Assembly: GCA_005885025.1 (NCBI GenBank)
Contig: VAYC01000095.1
Location: 1-5,465 of the forward strand
Source of the DNA: Actinomycetota bacterium
GTDB taxonomy: Bacteria; Actinomycetota; UBA4738
Direction of reading: 5' to 3'
Length of the DNA stretch: 5,465 bases
In this document: in pieces, positions 1-5,465 of the stretch
Numbering within the stretch: position 1 is the first letter of the stretch
How the letters are laid out: each line of letters begins with the position of its first letter
Notes under the pieces: generated by a model
What the model was told of the DNA's origin: nothing
Seen by the model: only the letters and a program-made list of their open reading frames with translations
Database searches by the model: none
Position numbers and translations under genes: made by a program

Positions 1-12
1 GATCCGTCTCAT
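1..12 (-). CDS. Start of an unidentified gene running off the left edge
   Basis: Only the first four codons are visible (Met-Arg-Arg-Ile, reading from 12 down to 1), so no function can be assigned. The start is supported by a strong Shine-Dalgarno sequence (GGAGGG) seven bases upstream, by the absence of any convincing gene in the preceding 300 bases, and by the same orientation as the next gene to its right. Two arginines right after the start would suit the positively charged end of a signal peptide, as in the other proteins of this window, but four residues cannot prove that. It could be a chance ATG after a purine-rich stretch. Confidence 0.5.
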
Positions 13-19
13 TTGTCTT

Positions 20-25
20 CCCTCC
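20..25 (-). promoter_or_regulatory. Ribosome binding site of the left-edge gene
   Basis: On the minus strand this reads GGAGGG, a near-perfect match to the anti-Shine-Dalgarno end of 16S rRNA. It lies seven bases before an ATG at 12-10, which is ideal spacing. This site is the main reason for believing that a gene begins at the left edge. Confidence 0.55.
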
Positions 26-349
26 GTGAAGGTGGGGGTGGCAGACAGAGCCAGATCCATTGGACGTGGCCCATCTGGGGGACAATCCATTCCCCCAAGC
101 GACTGAGCTTCTCGGACTAGTCAAGGCACGCTTTCGCTACGGCTATCTCATCCAGCGGGCCCTGCTCGGATGTGCCCGACAACGCTTTCCCTCCCAAGGT
201 CCCCCCTTCGGTCCGAGGTATCACCCGTGCATTCGACACCGGGCTCAGGGGGGTTCGGACTTTCGATCGACGATGGTTCGCAGCCCTCGAGGTGGGTCGC
301 GACGTACTGACTCAGGATTACCGAGATGCCGCCTGGACCAGTTCTTGCG
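26..349. other. Intergenic region, no convincing gene
   Basis: This 324-base stretch lies downstream of the stop codon of the propeller-cupredoxin gene and upstream of the left-edge gene, both on the minus strand. Plus-strand open frames exist here (for example 172-366), but their translations are rich in Arg and Pro, resemble no family I know and lack a good ribosome binding site, so I treat them as chance high-GC frames. The region should contain the terminator of the right-hand gene and the promoter of the left-edge gene. I see no hairpin with a U-tract just past the stop at 350. The only clear structure is the inverted repeat at 76-97. Confidence 0.6.
76..97. repeat. Perfect inverted repeat, 7-bp arms
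   Basis: The arms TGGGGGA (76-82) and TCCCCCA (91-97) are perfectly complementary around an eight-base AT-richer centre. The repeat lies about 64 bases upstream of the left-edge gene's ATG, where an operator or a leader hairpin could sit. No run of T follows on either strand, so a classical intrinsic terminator is not favoured. G-rich and C-rich arms arise easily by chance in DNA of this composition, so a function is only possible. Confidence 0.4.
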
Positions 350-2722
350 TCAAGGCGTCACGGTGATGGTCACTGGGAGCGAATAGCCCGAAGCGAATCC
401 GTTATTGGTGTTGCGGAGCCGTGCTTGGAACTGGTACGTGCCCACGCCGGCGTCGGCGGTGAACGTGGCGAACTTCACGGTTTGGTTCGTCTTCCAGTCG
501 ACGAACCCGCTTCCGTTCGGCCGGGAGATCTGCACGTCGAAGACGTACCCGACCGGGGCGAACGCGGCCGACCATGTGACCGTGAAGACGGTCGCCAGCG
601 GGCCGGACGAGGGGACAACGGTCGTCGGTACCTTGACCGTCGCGGTCATTTGCGGGTGGATAGTGCAGACGACCGGATAACTACCCGCGGCTTGGAATTG
701 AAACACGTACGAGCTCCCGGCAGATTTCGTCCCGGAATCGAACAGGCCCATCCCGGAGTTGTCGGTGGCTGTGTGATCGCTGGGACCGGTGAAGGCCCAG
801 AGCACAGCCCCACCCTGCTTGGGTTTCACTACAGCGGGTGAGAAGGTGAAGTCCGCCACGTTCACAACGGCGGACACCGTCTCCCAATCGGGAGCCGTGT
901 CGTCGGCGGCGAGATTGTTGGAGAGGTTGGTCTGCCCACTGCCATTCAGGGCACTCATCACATAGATCTCGTTGATGCACGTTCCGCCGGCTTCGCACCC
1001 GGGCTGGTTCGGGTCGTCGCGGTCGCTCTCGAACACGATGGACTGGCCATTGGGCGACCAGGCAGGATGCGAATCATCAAAGGTGTTGGTCGTGAGTCGC
1101 ACCTGGTTCGCCCCGGTCGAGGACATCTCGTAAATCTCGTGGATGTTGGTCGGCCCGCCCGCCGTGGCGGGTGGGTTGTTCGGATTGCAGGGCGCGAATG
1201 CGGACGCCTCGAGATCCGGGGTGCCGATCGGACCCCAGAAGGTGGAGGTGACGAGCGAGCCACCGACCGATGTGAGTTGACCGATATCGGTCGTCGTCTC
1301 GCCGGGCGTCAAGGCCGTGCCTCCCTGCCCGATAAACTGATTCCCCGGGAACTTCATGATCTGGCCCGTGGTGTCCATGGCCACGAAGAACCCGCTCGAC
1401 GAGGTGCCGTAGTTGCAGGGCGTGGGTGGCACGAACAGCGCCTGCTCCACGGAGCTCCATGAGGCCGCGGCGCTCGACGTCACGGTGGGGGGCGGAGTGA
1501 TCGCGTAGATCGTGTTGTCGAATTTCGACGCGGCGAGCAGGTCGCCGCCGTACGGCGAGAAGGACAGCGGGGCGACCTCGGAGCCCTCGAGCTCGGAGGT
1601 CACACCCGAGAGGTCGGCGATCAGAGTCGAGGCCCCCGTCGAGTCAATGGTGTAGACAGTTGAGTTCTGTCCGCCCACGAGGATCATCTTGTAGCCGAAC
1701 GTCCCGACTTGATCGAAAGTGAGGAAGTTGTTGGAGTTGGAGAGGTCCGTGATGGTAGCGAAGGTGGTCACCGTCCCGTTGGGACTGATCTGCAGGATGT
1801 CCTTGCGGACGGTGACGTATACGTAGCCGGCGGGGAAGCCGCCCAGCCCCGGCGAGACTGCGAGGTATCGCTCGAGTTGCGCATTGCCGGTGGGCGGCAG
1901 GGTGGCAAAAATGCTCACCGCGCCCGAGCTGCTCACCGAGAGCACCTGGTCTTTGGTTTCCTGCGTGACCAGCATCGCGGTGTCCGTGAACCCGATGGAC
2001 ACCGGGCGGCTGACCGACGCGAACATCATTGGCCCGGGGATGGGGTCGTCCCGGCGGGACTCGAAGACCAGGTTCTTGTTGTCTGGAGCCCAGCTGGGGT
2101 TGCTGTCGGTCCCTGTGTGGGTGATCTGCGTCAGCTGGGTTCCAGTCTTCAGGATCGTGTAGATGTTCGTTTCCCCGAGCCCCTGGCGGTTCGTGCTGTC
2201 GAACGCGAGCGTCAAGCCACCCGGGGACCATGACGGGTTGGCATCGAAGAACGTCGGAGTGTTGGGGGTGAGGTCTTGGAGGACTCCGCCGTTCCAATGA
2301 ACCGCGTAGATGTCGCTGTCGGTGCCGCTCTGGCCGGCGAAGGCGATCAGCATCCCATTGGGAGCCCACACCGGGTGCGTCTCCGTGATGGCGTTGTTGG
2401 TGATCCGCTTCTGCATCGTCCCGTCGATGGCCATCGTGTACAGCTCGTTCGTGCCGTCACGCGTGCTCACGAAGACGACCTTGGTCCCGTCAGCCGAGAC
2501 GCTGGGATCGAAGTTCTCGCCCAGCGACGTGAGCGCGGTTTGGCCGGCGCCGCTCGGCTGCATGACGTAGACCTGCCGGGTGCCCGTGCGGTTGCTGGTG
2601 AACACCATGAGGCCGTTCGCGCCAGCGGCAACGGCCTCGGCGCGGACCGGCGGAAGTGCAAGGAGACCGGCGAAGACGAGGGTCGCGGTCAGAGCGGCCG
2701 AGGCGAGCTTCGGCATTCTCAT
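350..2722 (-). CDS. Exported TolB-like propeller protein with nested second propeller, cupredoxin and Fn3-like domains
   Basis: The protein has 790 residues. The start at 2722 is chosen because it is preceded by AAGGGGAG and opens a clear signal peptide (residues 1-30, charged start, hydrophobic core, ending AEA). The frame continues upstream, but that stretch is not protein-like. PD40/TolB-type blades (pattern HPxWSPDG...I.F.S.RDG...IY.M) lie at about 36-65, 72-108, 116-152 and 162-201. Blade five begins at 208-227 (NPSWAPDNKNLVFESRRDDP) and resumes at 527-544 (IHEIYEMSSTGANQVRLT). Blade six is about 552-602, and DTAPDWE (608-614) looks like the closing strand. The interrupting residues 228-526 contain their own short repeats (VLSVSSSGAVSIFA, ILQISPNGTVTTFA, VYTIDSTGASTLIA), resembling an NHL/SMP-30-like propeller. 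Residues 619-698 form a cupredoxin with ligands His650, Cys686, His689 and Met692 (CTIHPQM). Residues 700-790 look Fn3-like. It probably acts outside the membrane, in binding or electron transfer. The partner is unknown, and no enzyme active site is visible. Confidence 0.9.
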   Translation of the reverse strand: MRMPKLASAALTATLVFAGLLALPPVRAEAVAAGANGLMVFTSNRTGTRQVYVMQPSGAGQTALTSLGENFDPSVSADGTKVVFVSTRDGTNELYTMAIDGTMQKRITNNAITETHPVWAPNGMLIAFAGQSGTDSDIYAVHWNGGVLQDLTPNTPTFFDANPSWSPGGLTLAFDSTNRQGLGETNIYTILKTGTQLTQITHTGTDSNPSWAPDNKNLVFESRRDDPIPGPMMFASVSRPVSIGFTDTAMLVTQETKDQVLSVSSSGAVSIFATLPPTGNAQLERYLAVSPGLGGFPAGYVYVTVRKDILQISPNGTVTTFATITDLSNSNNFLTFDQVGTFGYKMILVGGQNSTVYTIDSTGASTLIADLSGVTSELEGSEVAPLSFSPYGGDLLAASKFDNTIYAITPPPTVTSSAAASWSSVEQALFVPPTPCNYGTSSSGFFVAMDTTGQIMKFPGNQFIGQGGTALTPGETTTDIGQLTSVGGSLVTSTFWGPIGTPDLEASAFAPCNPNNPPATAGGPTNIHEIYEMSSTGANQVRLTTNTFDDSHPAWSPNGQSIVFESDRDDPNQPGCEAGGTCINEIYVMSALNGSGQTNLSNNLAADDTAPDWETVSAVVNVADFTFSPAVVKPKQGGAVLWAFTGPSDHTATDNSGMGLFDSGTKSAGSSYVFQFQAAGSYPVVCTIHPQMTATVKVPTTVVPSSGPLATVFTVTWSAAFAPVGYVFDVQISRPNGSGFVDWKTNQTVKFATFTADAGVGTYQFQARLRNTNNGFASGYSLPVTITVTP
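629..868 (-). other. Cupredoxin (type 1 copper) domain within the propeller protein
   Basis: This segment encodes about residues 619-698 of the 790-residue protein. It begins VVNVADFTFSPAVVKPKQGG, the usual first strands of small plastocyanin-like domains, and ends with YPVVCTIHPQM followed by a strand TATVKVP. The four expected ligands of a blue copper site are all present: the first His in SDHTAT, then Cys, His and Met in the C-x2-H-x2-M arrangement. Known family members carry one copper ion and move single electrons. Copper binding here is therefore well supported by sequence, whereas the electron partner is not known. Confidence 0.85.
1145..2041 (-). other. Segment encoding an inserted second propeller inside blade five
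   Basis: These bases encode about residues 228-526 of the propeller-cupredoxin protein. The flanks show the insertion point: the sequence before it ends in VFESRRDDP, and the sequence after it resumes with IHEIYEMSSTGANQVRLT. In intact blade six, the equivalent VFESDRDDP is joined to INEIYVMSALNGSGQTNLS by a loop of only about 12 residues. The insert has several 'short strand, S/D-x-G turn, short strand' units, suggesting a second beta-propeller of NHL/SMP-30 type, but the repeats are too degenerate to count blades. It contains two cysteines (436 and 512) that could form a disulfide. The boundaries are estimates to within about ten residues. Confidence 0.6.
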
Positions 2723-2727
2723 GGGGG

Positions 2728-2735
2728 CTCCCCTT
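2728..2735 (-). promoter_or_regulatory. Ribosome binding site that sets the start of the propeller-cupredoxin gene
   Basis: The minus strand reads AAGGGGAG, then five C, then ATG at 2722. This is a good purine-rich site at suitable spacing. Together with the signal peptide that follows, it selects 2722 over in-frame start codons further upstream (up to 2989). C-runs lie on both sides of the G-run, so the site could be partly masked in a short hairpin. Confidence 0.65.
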
Positions 2736-2759
2736 CTCACTGGGGGTTTGCAGGCGCAG

Positions 2760-2789
2760 AGTGTAGCCAACTGGGGCCTCGGATCGGAA
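2760..2789 (-). promoter_or_regulatory. Candidate promoter of the propeller-cupredoxin gene
   Basis: On the minus strand, TACACT (2765-2760) matches the TANNNT pattern of actinobacterial -10 boxes. A weak -35-like TTCCGA (2789-2784) lies 18 bases before it. A transcript starting about seven bases downstream would have a leader of roughly 30 bases before the ATG at 2722 and would include the ribosome binding site. The -35 match is poor (three of six bases), so this is only a plausible candidate. Confidence 0.3.
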
Positions 2790-2982
2790 CGCCAGAACGA
2801 AATTCGGCCGGATGACGCGAATCGAAGGGAAGACAAGAACGATGGGGGGTTACCAAAGCCCCTGGCTCTCGTGATGCCGATCCCGACCGAAGTACCTAGC
2901 TCGGAGGCGCTCGCCGGCCCAGATGACCGATTTCTGGCGGAATCGCTTATGCCGAGGGCACGCAAGCACCGACGGATTATGC

Positions 2983-4095
2983 ATGCCAAACCGACGAGCG
3001 TGCTTCACGAGAGCGCGAGTTCACGCACGACTCGGACCGATCTTCGCCGCGGTGGCGATCGCCATGGTTGGACTCTGGACTGCCCAACCATCGAGGGCCG
3101 ACGTAGGCGACATCGGCTGGACCTCGGTGTGCAACCTCAGCCATTCGCTGATGGATGACCCCATCGTCTACCCCGGTCAGCCCGGGGTGAGCCACCTGCA
3201 CGACTTCTACGGCAACACCACCACGAACGCGGACAGCACGATCCCCTCGCTCCTCGCCGGCACGACCTCGTGCGTGAACCCGGGAGAGACAGCTGCCTAC
3301 TGGGTGCCGGCACTCATGTACAACGACGTGTTGAAGACCTCGCCGTCGGCCACCATCTACTACCGGAGCACCACCGTCCCGGTGAGCGCCATCAAGCCGA
3401 TCCCCCCGGGGCTCGTCATGATCGCCGGGGACTCGCACGCCACCGGGGACCAGCCCCTCGACATCATCGGCTGGACCTGTGGGAATGGGCTCTCCTACCC
3501 CGAGGCCCCCATCTGCGGCGCCACGACCGACCTGCAGCTGCACATCATCTTCCCCAGCTGCTGGGACGGGGTGCATCTGGACACGGCCGACCACAAGTCC
3601 CACATGGCCTACCCGGACCTCAAGGCCCTCACCTGCCCAGCGGATCATCCCGTCTCGGTGCCCAGGATCATGATCATCCTGCACTACGTGGGGGTCCACG
3701 ACGGCACCAAGGTCATGCTCATGAGCGGCCCTACCTACACCGCGCATGCCGACTTCATGAACGCCTGGGATCCCGCCACCATGGCCAACCTCACCACCAC
3801 GTGCGTCAACGCCGGGGTCAACTGCAAGGTTGCGGACAACGTCGGACCCCACATGACCTTCGACCAGAAGCCCGCCAATCCCACCGGCTCGCGATCCGCC
3901 ACGTTCGCTTTTCACCCGGACGAGCCCACCGCCGGAGCCACCACCTGCAAGTTGGATTCTCGACCGGCAGTGAACTGCTCGAGCGACACCTTCAAGATCA
4001 CCAACCTGTCCACTGGAAGTCATACCCTGTCGATCACGGCAACCGACTTTGTCGGGAACGTCGGTGTCACGGCCTACACATGGTTGATCGTGTGA
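2983..4095 (+). CDS. Exported DUF1996 family protein with C-terminal Ig-like domain
   Basis: The protein has 370 residues from the chosen ATG. An in-frame ATG 60 bases earlier (2923) is possible but would place 20 polar residues before the signal peptide. Neither start has a strong ribosome binding site. Residues 1-39 are a signal peptide: Arg-rich start, core PIFAAVAIAMVGLW, ending PSRA. DUF1996 (PF09362) hallmarks follow: DPIVYPGQPGVSHLHDFYGN (59-78), a Cys at 97, AYWVPAL (105-111), FPSCWDG (190-196) and HKSHMAYPDL (204-213), then TAHADFMNAW (253-262). After about residue 290 comes an Ig-like domain of the kind seen repeated in bacterial surface proteins, with two Cys (322 and 332) around LDSRPAVN and the ending ITATDFVGNVGVTAYTWLIV. 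The mature part has ten cysteines, an even number that fits disulfides outside the membrane. The family occurs in fungi and actinobacteria and has no settled function. Conserved His and Asp could suggest metal or sugar binding, but that is inference. The gene is divergent from its left neighbour and convergent with its right one, so it is probably transcribed alone. Confidence 0.9.
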   Translation: MPNRRACFTRARVHARLGPIFAAVAIAMVGLWTAQPSRADVGDIGWTSVCNLSHSLMDDPIVYPGQPGVSHLHDFYGNTTTNADSTIPSLLAGTTSCVNPGETAAYWVPALMYNDVLKTSPSATIYYRSTTVPVSAIKPIPPGLVMIAGDSHATGDQPLDIIGWTCGNGLSYPEAPICGATTDLQLHIIFPSCWDGVHLDTADHKSHMAYPDLKALTCPADHPVSVPRIMIILHYVGVHDGTKVMLMSGPTYTAHADFMNAWDPATMANLTTTCVNAGVNCKVADNVGPHMTFDQKPANPTGSRSATFAFHPDEPTAGATTCKLDSRPAVNCSSDTFKITNLSTGSHTLSITATDFVGNVGVTAYTWLIV

Positions 4096-4114
4096 GGCTC
4101 TCATTGATGATCGG

Positions 4115-4146
4115 CGGACCGTCCGGGCAACAGCCCGGACGGTCCG
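4115..4146. terminator. Bidirectional hairpin between converging genes
   Basis: A perfect 14-bp stem, CGGACCGTCCGGGC (4115-4128) with GCCCGGACGGTCCG (4133-4146), closes on the four-base loop AACA. It fills the 64-base gap between the stop codon of the DUF1996 gene (4093-4095) and the stop of the oppositely oriented delta-60 gene (4162-4160), so it can serve both transcripts. There is no T-run after the stem on either strand, which is common for terminators in high-GC actinobacteria but makes the termination mechanism less certain. Confidence 0.8.
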
Positions 4147-4159
4147 TCCGCAAGAACCC

Positions 4160-5465
4160 CTAGGTCGTCAGGTAACGGGCCAGGGCGAACTGGAATCCAC
4201 CGAAACCTCCGGTGATCCCCACCTCGACGATCTTGCCATCGGACTGAATGGCTGCATCCCGGGCCCCGTCGGTCCCGCCGAAGTCCGTGACGACCCAGCC
4301 CCCCACCCCGAAGGTGGTGTCCAACGAGCCGTCGGTGTTGTACCGAACCGTGGCGAAGTCCCCGTCCGAGCCCCCCCCGGCCTCGCCGACGTGGCCGGCC
4401 AGGATGATCTTGCCATCGCGCTGCAACACGATCGTGCGGGCGTGCTCTCCGTCGGTGCCCCCGGTGTAGTCCGTCGTCACGAGCCCACCGGTTCCGAACG
4501 TGGGATCGAGCGAGCCGTTCGGCAGGTACCTGGCCATGGCGAAGTCGGCCTTGTCGCCAAGCTCCGGCTCCTCGCCGAACAAACCGCCGCCGCCAGTCCC
4601 GGAGTACCCCGCGCAGATGATCTTGCCGTCCCGCTGGAGGGCGACCGCCCGGCAGACGTCCAGGTAACCAAAATCGGTGATCACGACCCCTCCCGTACCG
4701 AAGGAGGCGTCGAGGGACCCGTCGGTGTTGTACCGGACCAGCGCGAAGTTGTAGTTGGAGTAGCCGACGACGACGATCTTGCCGTCGCGCTGGATGACCA
4801 GGCCTCGACCAAGATCGTTGCCGCCGAGCTCGGTGATCACCTTTCCTCCGGTGCCGAACGAGGTGTCCAGCGACCCGTCGGCGTTGTATCGCGCGATGAT
4901 GAAGTCCGCCTTCGGAAGCAGGGTGAACCCGGCGGCCACGATCTTGCCGTCCTTCTGGACGGCTACGCCGCGCGCCACGTCGTTCCCCCCGAAGTCCGTG
5001 AGGACGTACCCGCCCGTGCCGAACGACGTGTCCAGGGACCCGTCGGTGTTGTACCGAACCACAGCGAGGTCCTGATTGGGGCCCCCATCCCCGGCAGCCA
5101 GGATCTTTCTGTCGCGCTGGATGGCCACGTCTCGCGCGAAGTCCTCGCCTCCCAGGTCGGTGAACACCTGTCCCGCGTCCCCGAAGGAGGGGTCGGGCGT
5201 GCCATCGAGCCGGTAGCGGAGGACCGCGATATCGCGCGTCGTGTCAACGGTTCCGTCGTAGCCGACGGCGACGATCTGGCAGCATCCCTCCATCGCGATG
5301 GCCATCCCCCAGCCATGATTGGGGAACGTCGTGACGACCGTTCCGTCACCTCCGAAGGAGGGATCCAGATCGCCCGGCGCGGCCTGGGCCGGCGCCGCCG
5401 AGACGGTGATGAACGCCACCACGGCGACCACACTGATCCCAAGGGTGAGCCTGCGATACGAGCGG
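4160..5465 (-). CDS. Exported delta-60 repeat (DUF5122) seven-bladed propeller protein, start beyond right edge
   Basis: The frame stays open to the window edge, so the gene is 5' partial. A GTG at 5431 could start a 423-residue protein, but the codons before it read RSYRRLTLGIS and join VVAVVAFITVSAAPAQA to form a complete signal peptide with a basic end. I therefore place the true start outside the window. Residue numbers below count from that GTG. After cleavage near AQA-APG come seven units beginning (L/P)DxSFGxGG at about 22, 79, 133, 188, 240, 308 and 370, each with the pattern VxTDFGGxDxARxVAxQxDGKIxxAGxxxxxDFAxxRYNxDGS. This is the delta-60 repeat (TIGR02608, PF17164). The last unit ends FALARYLTT and could be closed by the N-terminal DLDPSFGG strand, giving a seven-bladed ring. 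Blade one is degenerate (MEGCCQI replaces xRDGKI), and blade five has a Gly-rich loop (about 276-296). The function is unknown; a surface binding or scaffold role is inferred. No enzymatic residues are apparent. Confidence 0.9.
   Translation of the reverse strand, partial: RSYRRLTLGISVVAVVAFITVSAAPAQAAPGDLDPSFGGDGTVVTTFPNHGWGMAIAMEGCCQIVAVGYDGTVDTTRDIAVLRYRLDGTPDPSFGDAGQVFTDLGGEDFARDVAIQRDRKILAAGDGGPNQDLAVVRYNTDGSLDTSFGTGGYVLTDFGGNDVARGVAVQKDGKIVAAGFTLLPKADFIIARYNADGSLDTSFGTGGKVITELGGNDLGRGLVIQRDGKIVVVGYSNYNFALVRYNTDGSLDASFGTGGVVITDFGYLDVCRAVALQRDGKIICAGYSGTGGGGLFGEEPELGDKADFAMARYLPNGSLDPTFGTGGLVTTDYTGGTDGEHARTIVLQRDGKIILAGHVGEAGGGSDGDFATVRYNTDGSLDTTFGVGGWVVTDFGGTDGARDAAIQSDGKIVEVGITGGFGGFQFALARYLTT
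4329..5060 (-). repeat. DNA-level repeats inside the delta-60 gene
   Basis: The codons for VRYNTDGS recur as almost identical DNA at 4329-4349, 4719-4739 and 5040-5060. On the plus strand each contains CCGTCGGTGTTGTACCG. The first and third copies are identical over all 21 bases, and the second differs by one base. Other repeat parts (for example the codons for DGKI) are also similar but more diverged. This points to fairly recent duplication or gene conversion among blades, and such repeats could allow unit loss or gain by recombination. Confidence 0.7.

Larger units (their letters stand above)
2723..2982. promoter_or_regulatory. Divergent intergenic region between the propeller-cupredoxin and DUF1996 genes
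   Basis: These 260 bases separate two gene starts that face away from each other, so promoters for both should lie here. A candidate minus-strand promoter is listed separately. On the plus strand I find no pair of -35 and -10 elements that I would defend. A short imperfect inverted repeat, GGGG-TTACCAAAG-CCCC (about 2846-2862), could be an operator half-site pair, but it is weak. The translations of frames crossing the region do not look like protein. Confidence 0.5.

Noticed and set aside
115..124. Minus-strand TTGACT as a -35 box for the left-edge gene
   Set aside because: The hexamer is good, but no TANNNT-like -10 box lies 16 to 18 bases downstream, so I do not call a promoter.
60..386. 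Plus-strand frames at 60-386 and 172-366
   Set aside because: They lack ribosome binding sites and any known motif. The first overlaps the end of a well-supported gene. Composition looks like chance high-GC coding potential.
1067..1462. Open frames on both strands inside the propeller-cupredoxin gene
   Set aside because: They are out-of-frame shadows. The main frame carries clear domain motifs through the same bases.
2842..2874. Ten-codon frame MGGYQSPWLS as a regulatory leader peptide
   Set aside because: There is no run of one amino acid and no attenuator-like alternative hairpins, and the purine-rich stretch before it is not well placed. I mention it only for the shared 11-mer.
2723..2989. 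Upstream extension of the propeller-cupredoxin reading frame to an 879-residue protein
   Set aside because: The extra 89 residues have no recognisable character, would bury the signal peptide inside the protein and would overlap the start of the divergent DUF1996 gene. A good ribosome binding site lies right before 2722.
2977..4104. Long minus-strand open frame opposite the DUF1996 gene (375 codons)
   Set aside because: Its translation is rich in Gly, Arg, Val and His with no domain pattern. It is a mirror frame produced by the G/C bias at third codon positions of the real gene.
4713..5060. Regular repeats on the plus strand suggesting a CRISPR array
   Set aside because: The repeats are codons of protein repeats inside an open reading frame, with related sequence rather than unique spacers between them.

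Overview
The window is high-GC DNA with strong G/C bias at third codon positions. It reads like a chromosomal segment of an actinobacterium or a related uncultured soil or aquatic lineage. The lineage is inferred from base composition, from a bacterial DUF1996-type protein, and from a cupredoxin plus Fn3-like C-terminus, a pairing I associate with secreted actinobacterial proteins. No sequence search was possible, so the taxon is tentative.

Layout, left to right. Positions 1-12 (minus strand) hold the first four codons of a gene that runs off the left edge, preceded by a good ribosome binding site. Positions 26-349 are non-coding as far as I can see and contain one clear inverted repeat (76-97). 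Positions 350-2722 (minus) encode a 790-residue exported protein. It has a six-bladed TolB/PD40-type propeller whose fifth blade is split by a roughly 300-residue insert that itself looks like a second propeller. This is followed by a cupredoxin domain with an intact type 1 copper ligand set and a C-terminal Fn3-like domain. Positions 2723-2982 are a divergent promoter region. Positions 2983-4095 (plus) encode an exported DUF1996 protein with a C-terminal Ig-like domain. Positions 4096-4159 separate two converging genes and carry a strong hairpin. From 4160 to the right edge (minus) lies an exported seven-repeat delta-60 (DUF5122) beta-propeller protein, whose start codon lies just beyond the window.

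All three substantial genes encode secreted, beta-rich, probably cell-surface or extracellular proteins without a recognisable enzyme active site. Their orientations (divergent, then convergent) rule out one operon, so any shared role is inference from neighbourhood only. The copper site is the only functional chemistry that can be read directly. No RNA gene, CRISPR array, insertion sequence or phage gene is apparent. The most unusual feature is the propeller-within-a-propeller architecture fused to a blue-copper domain.
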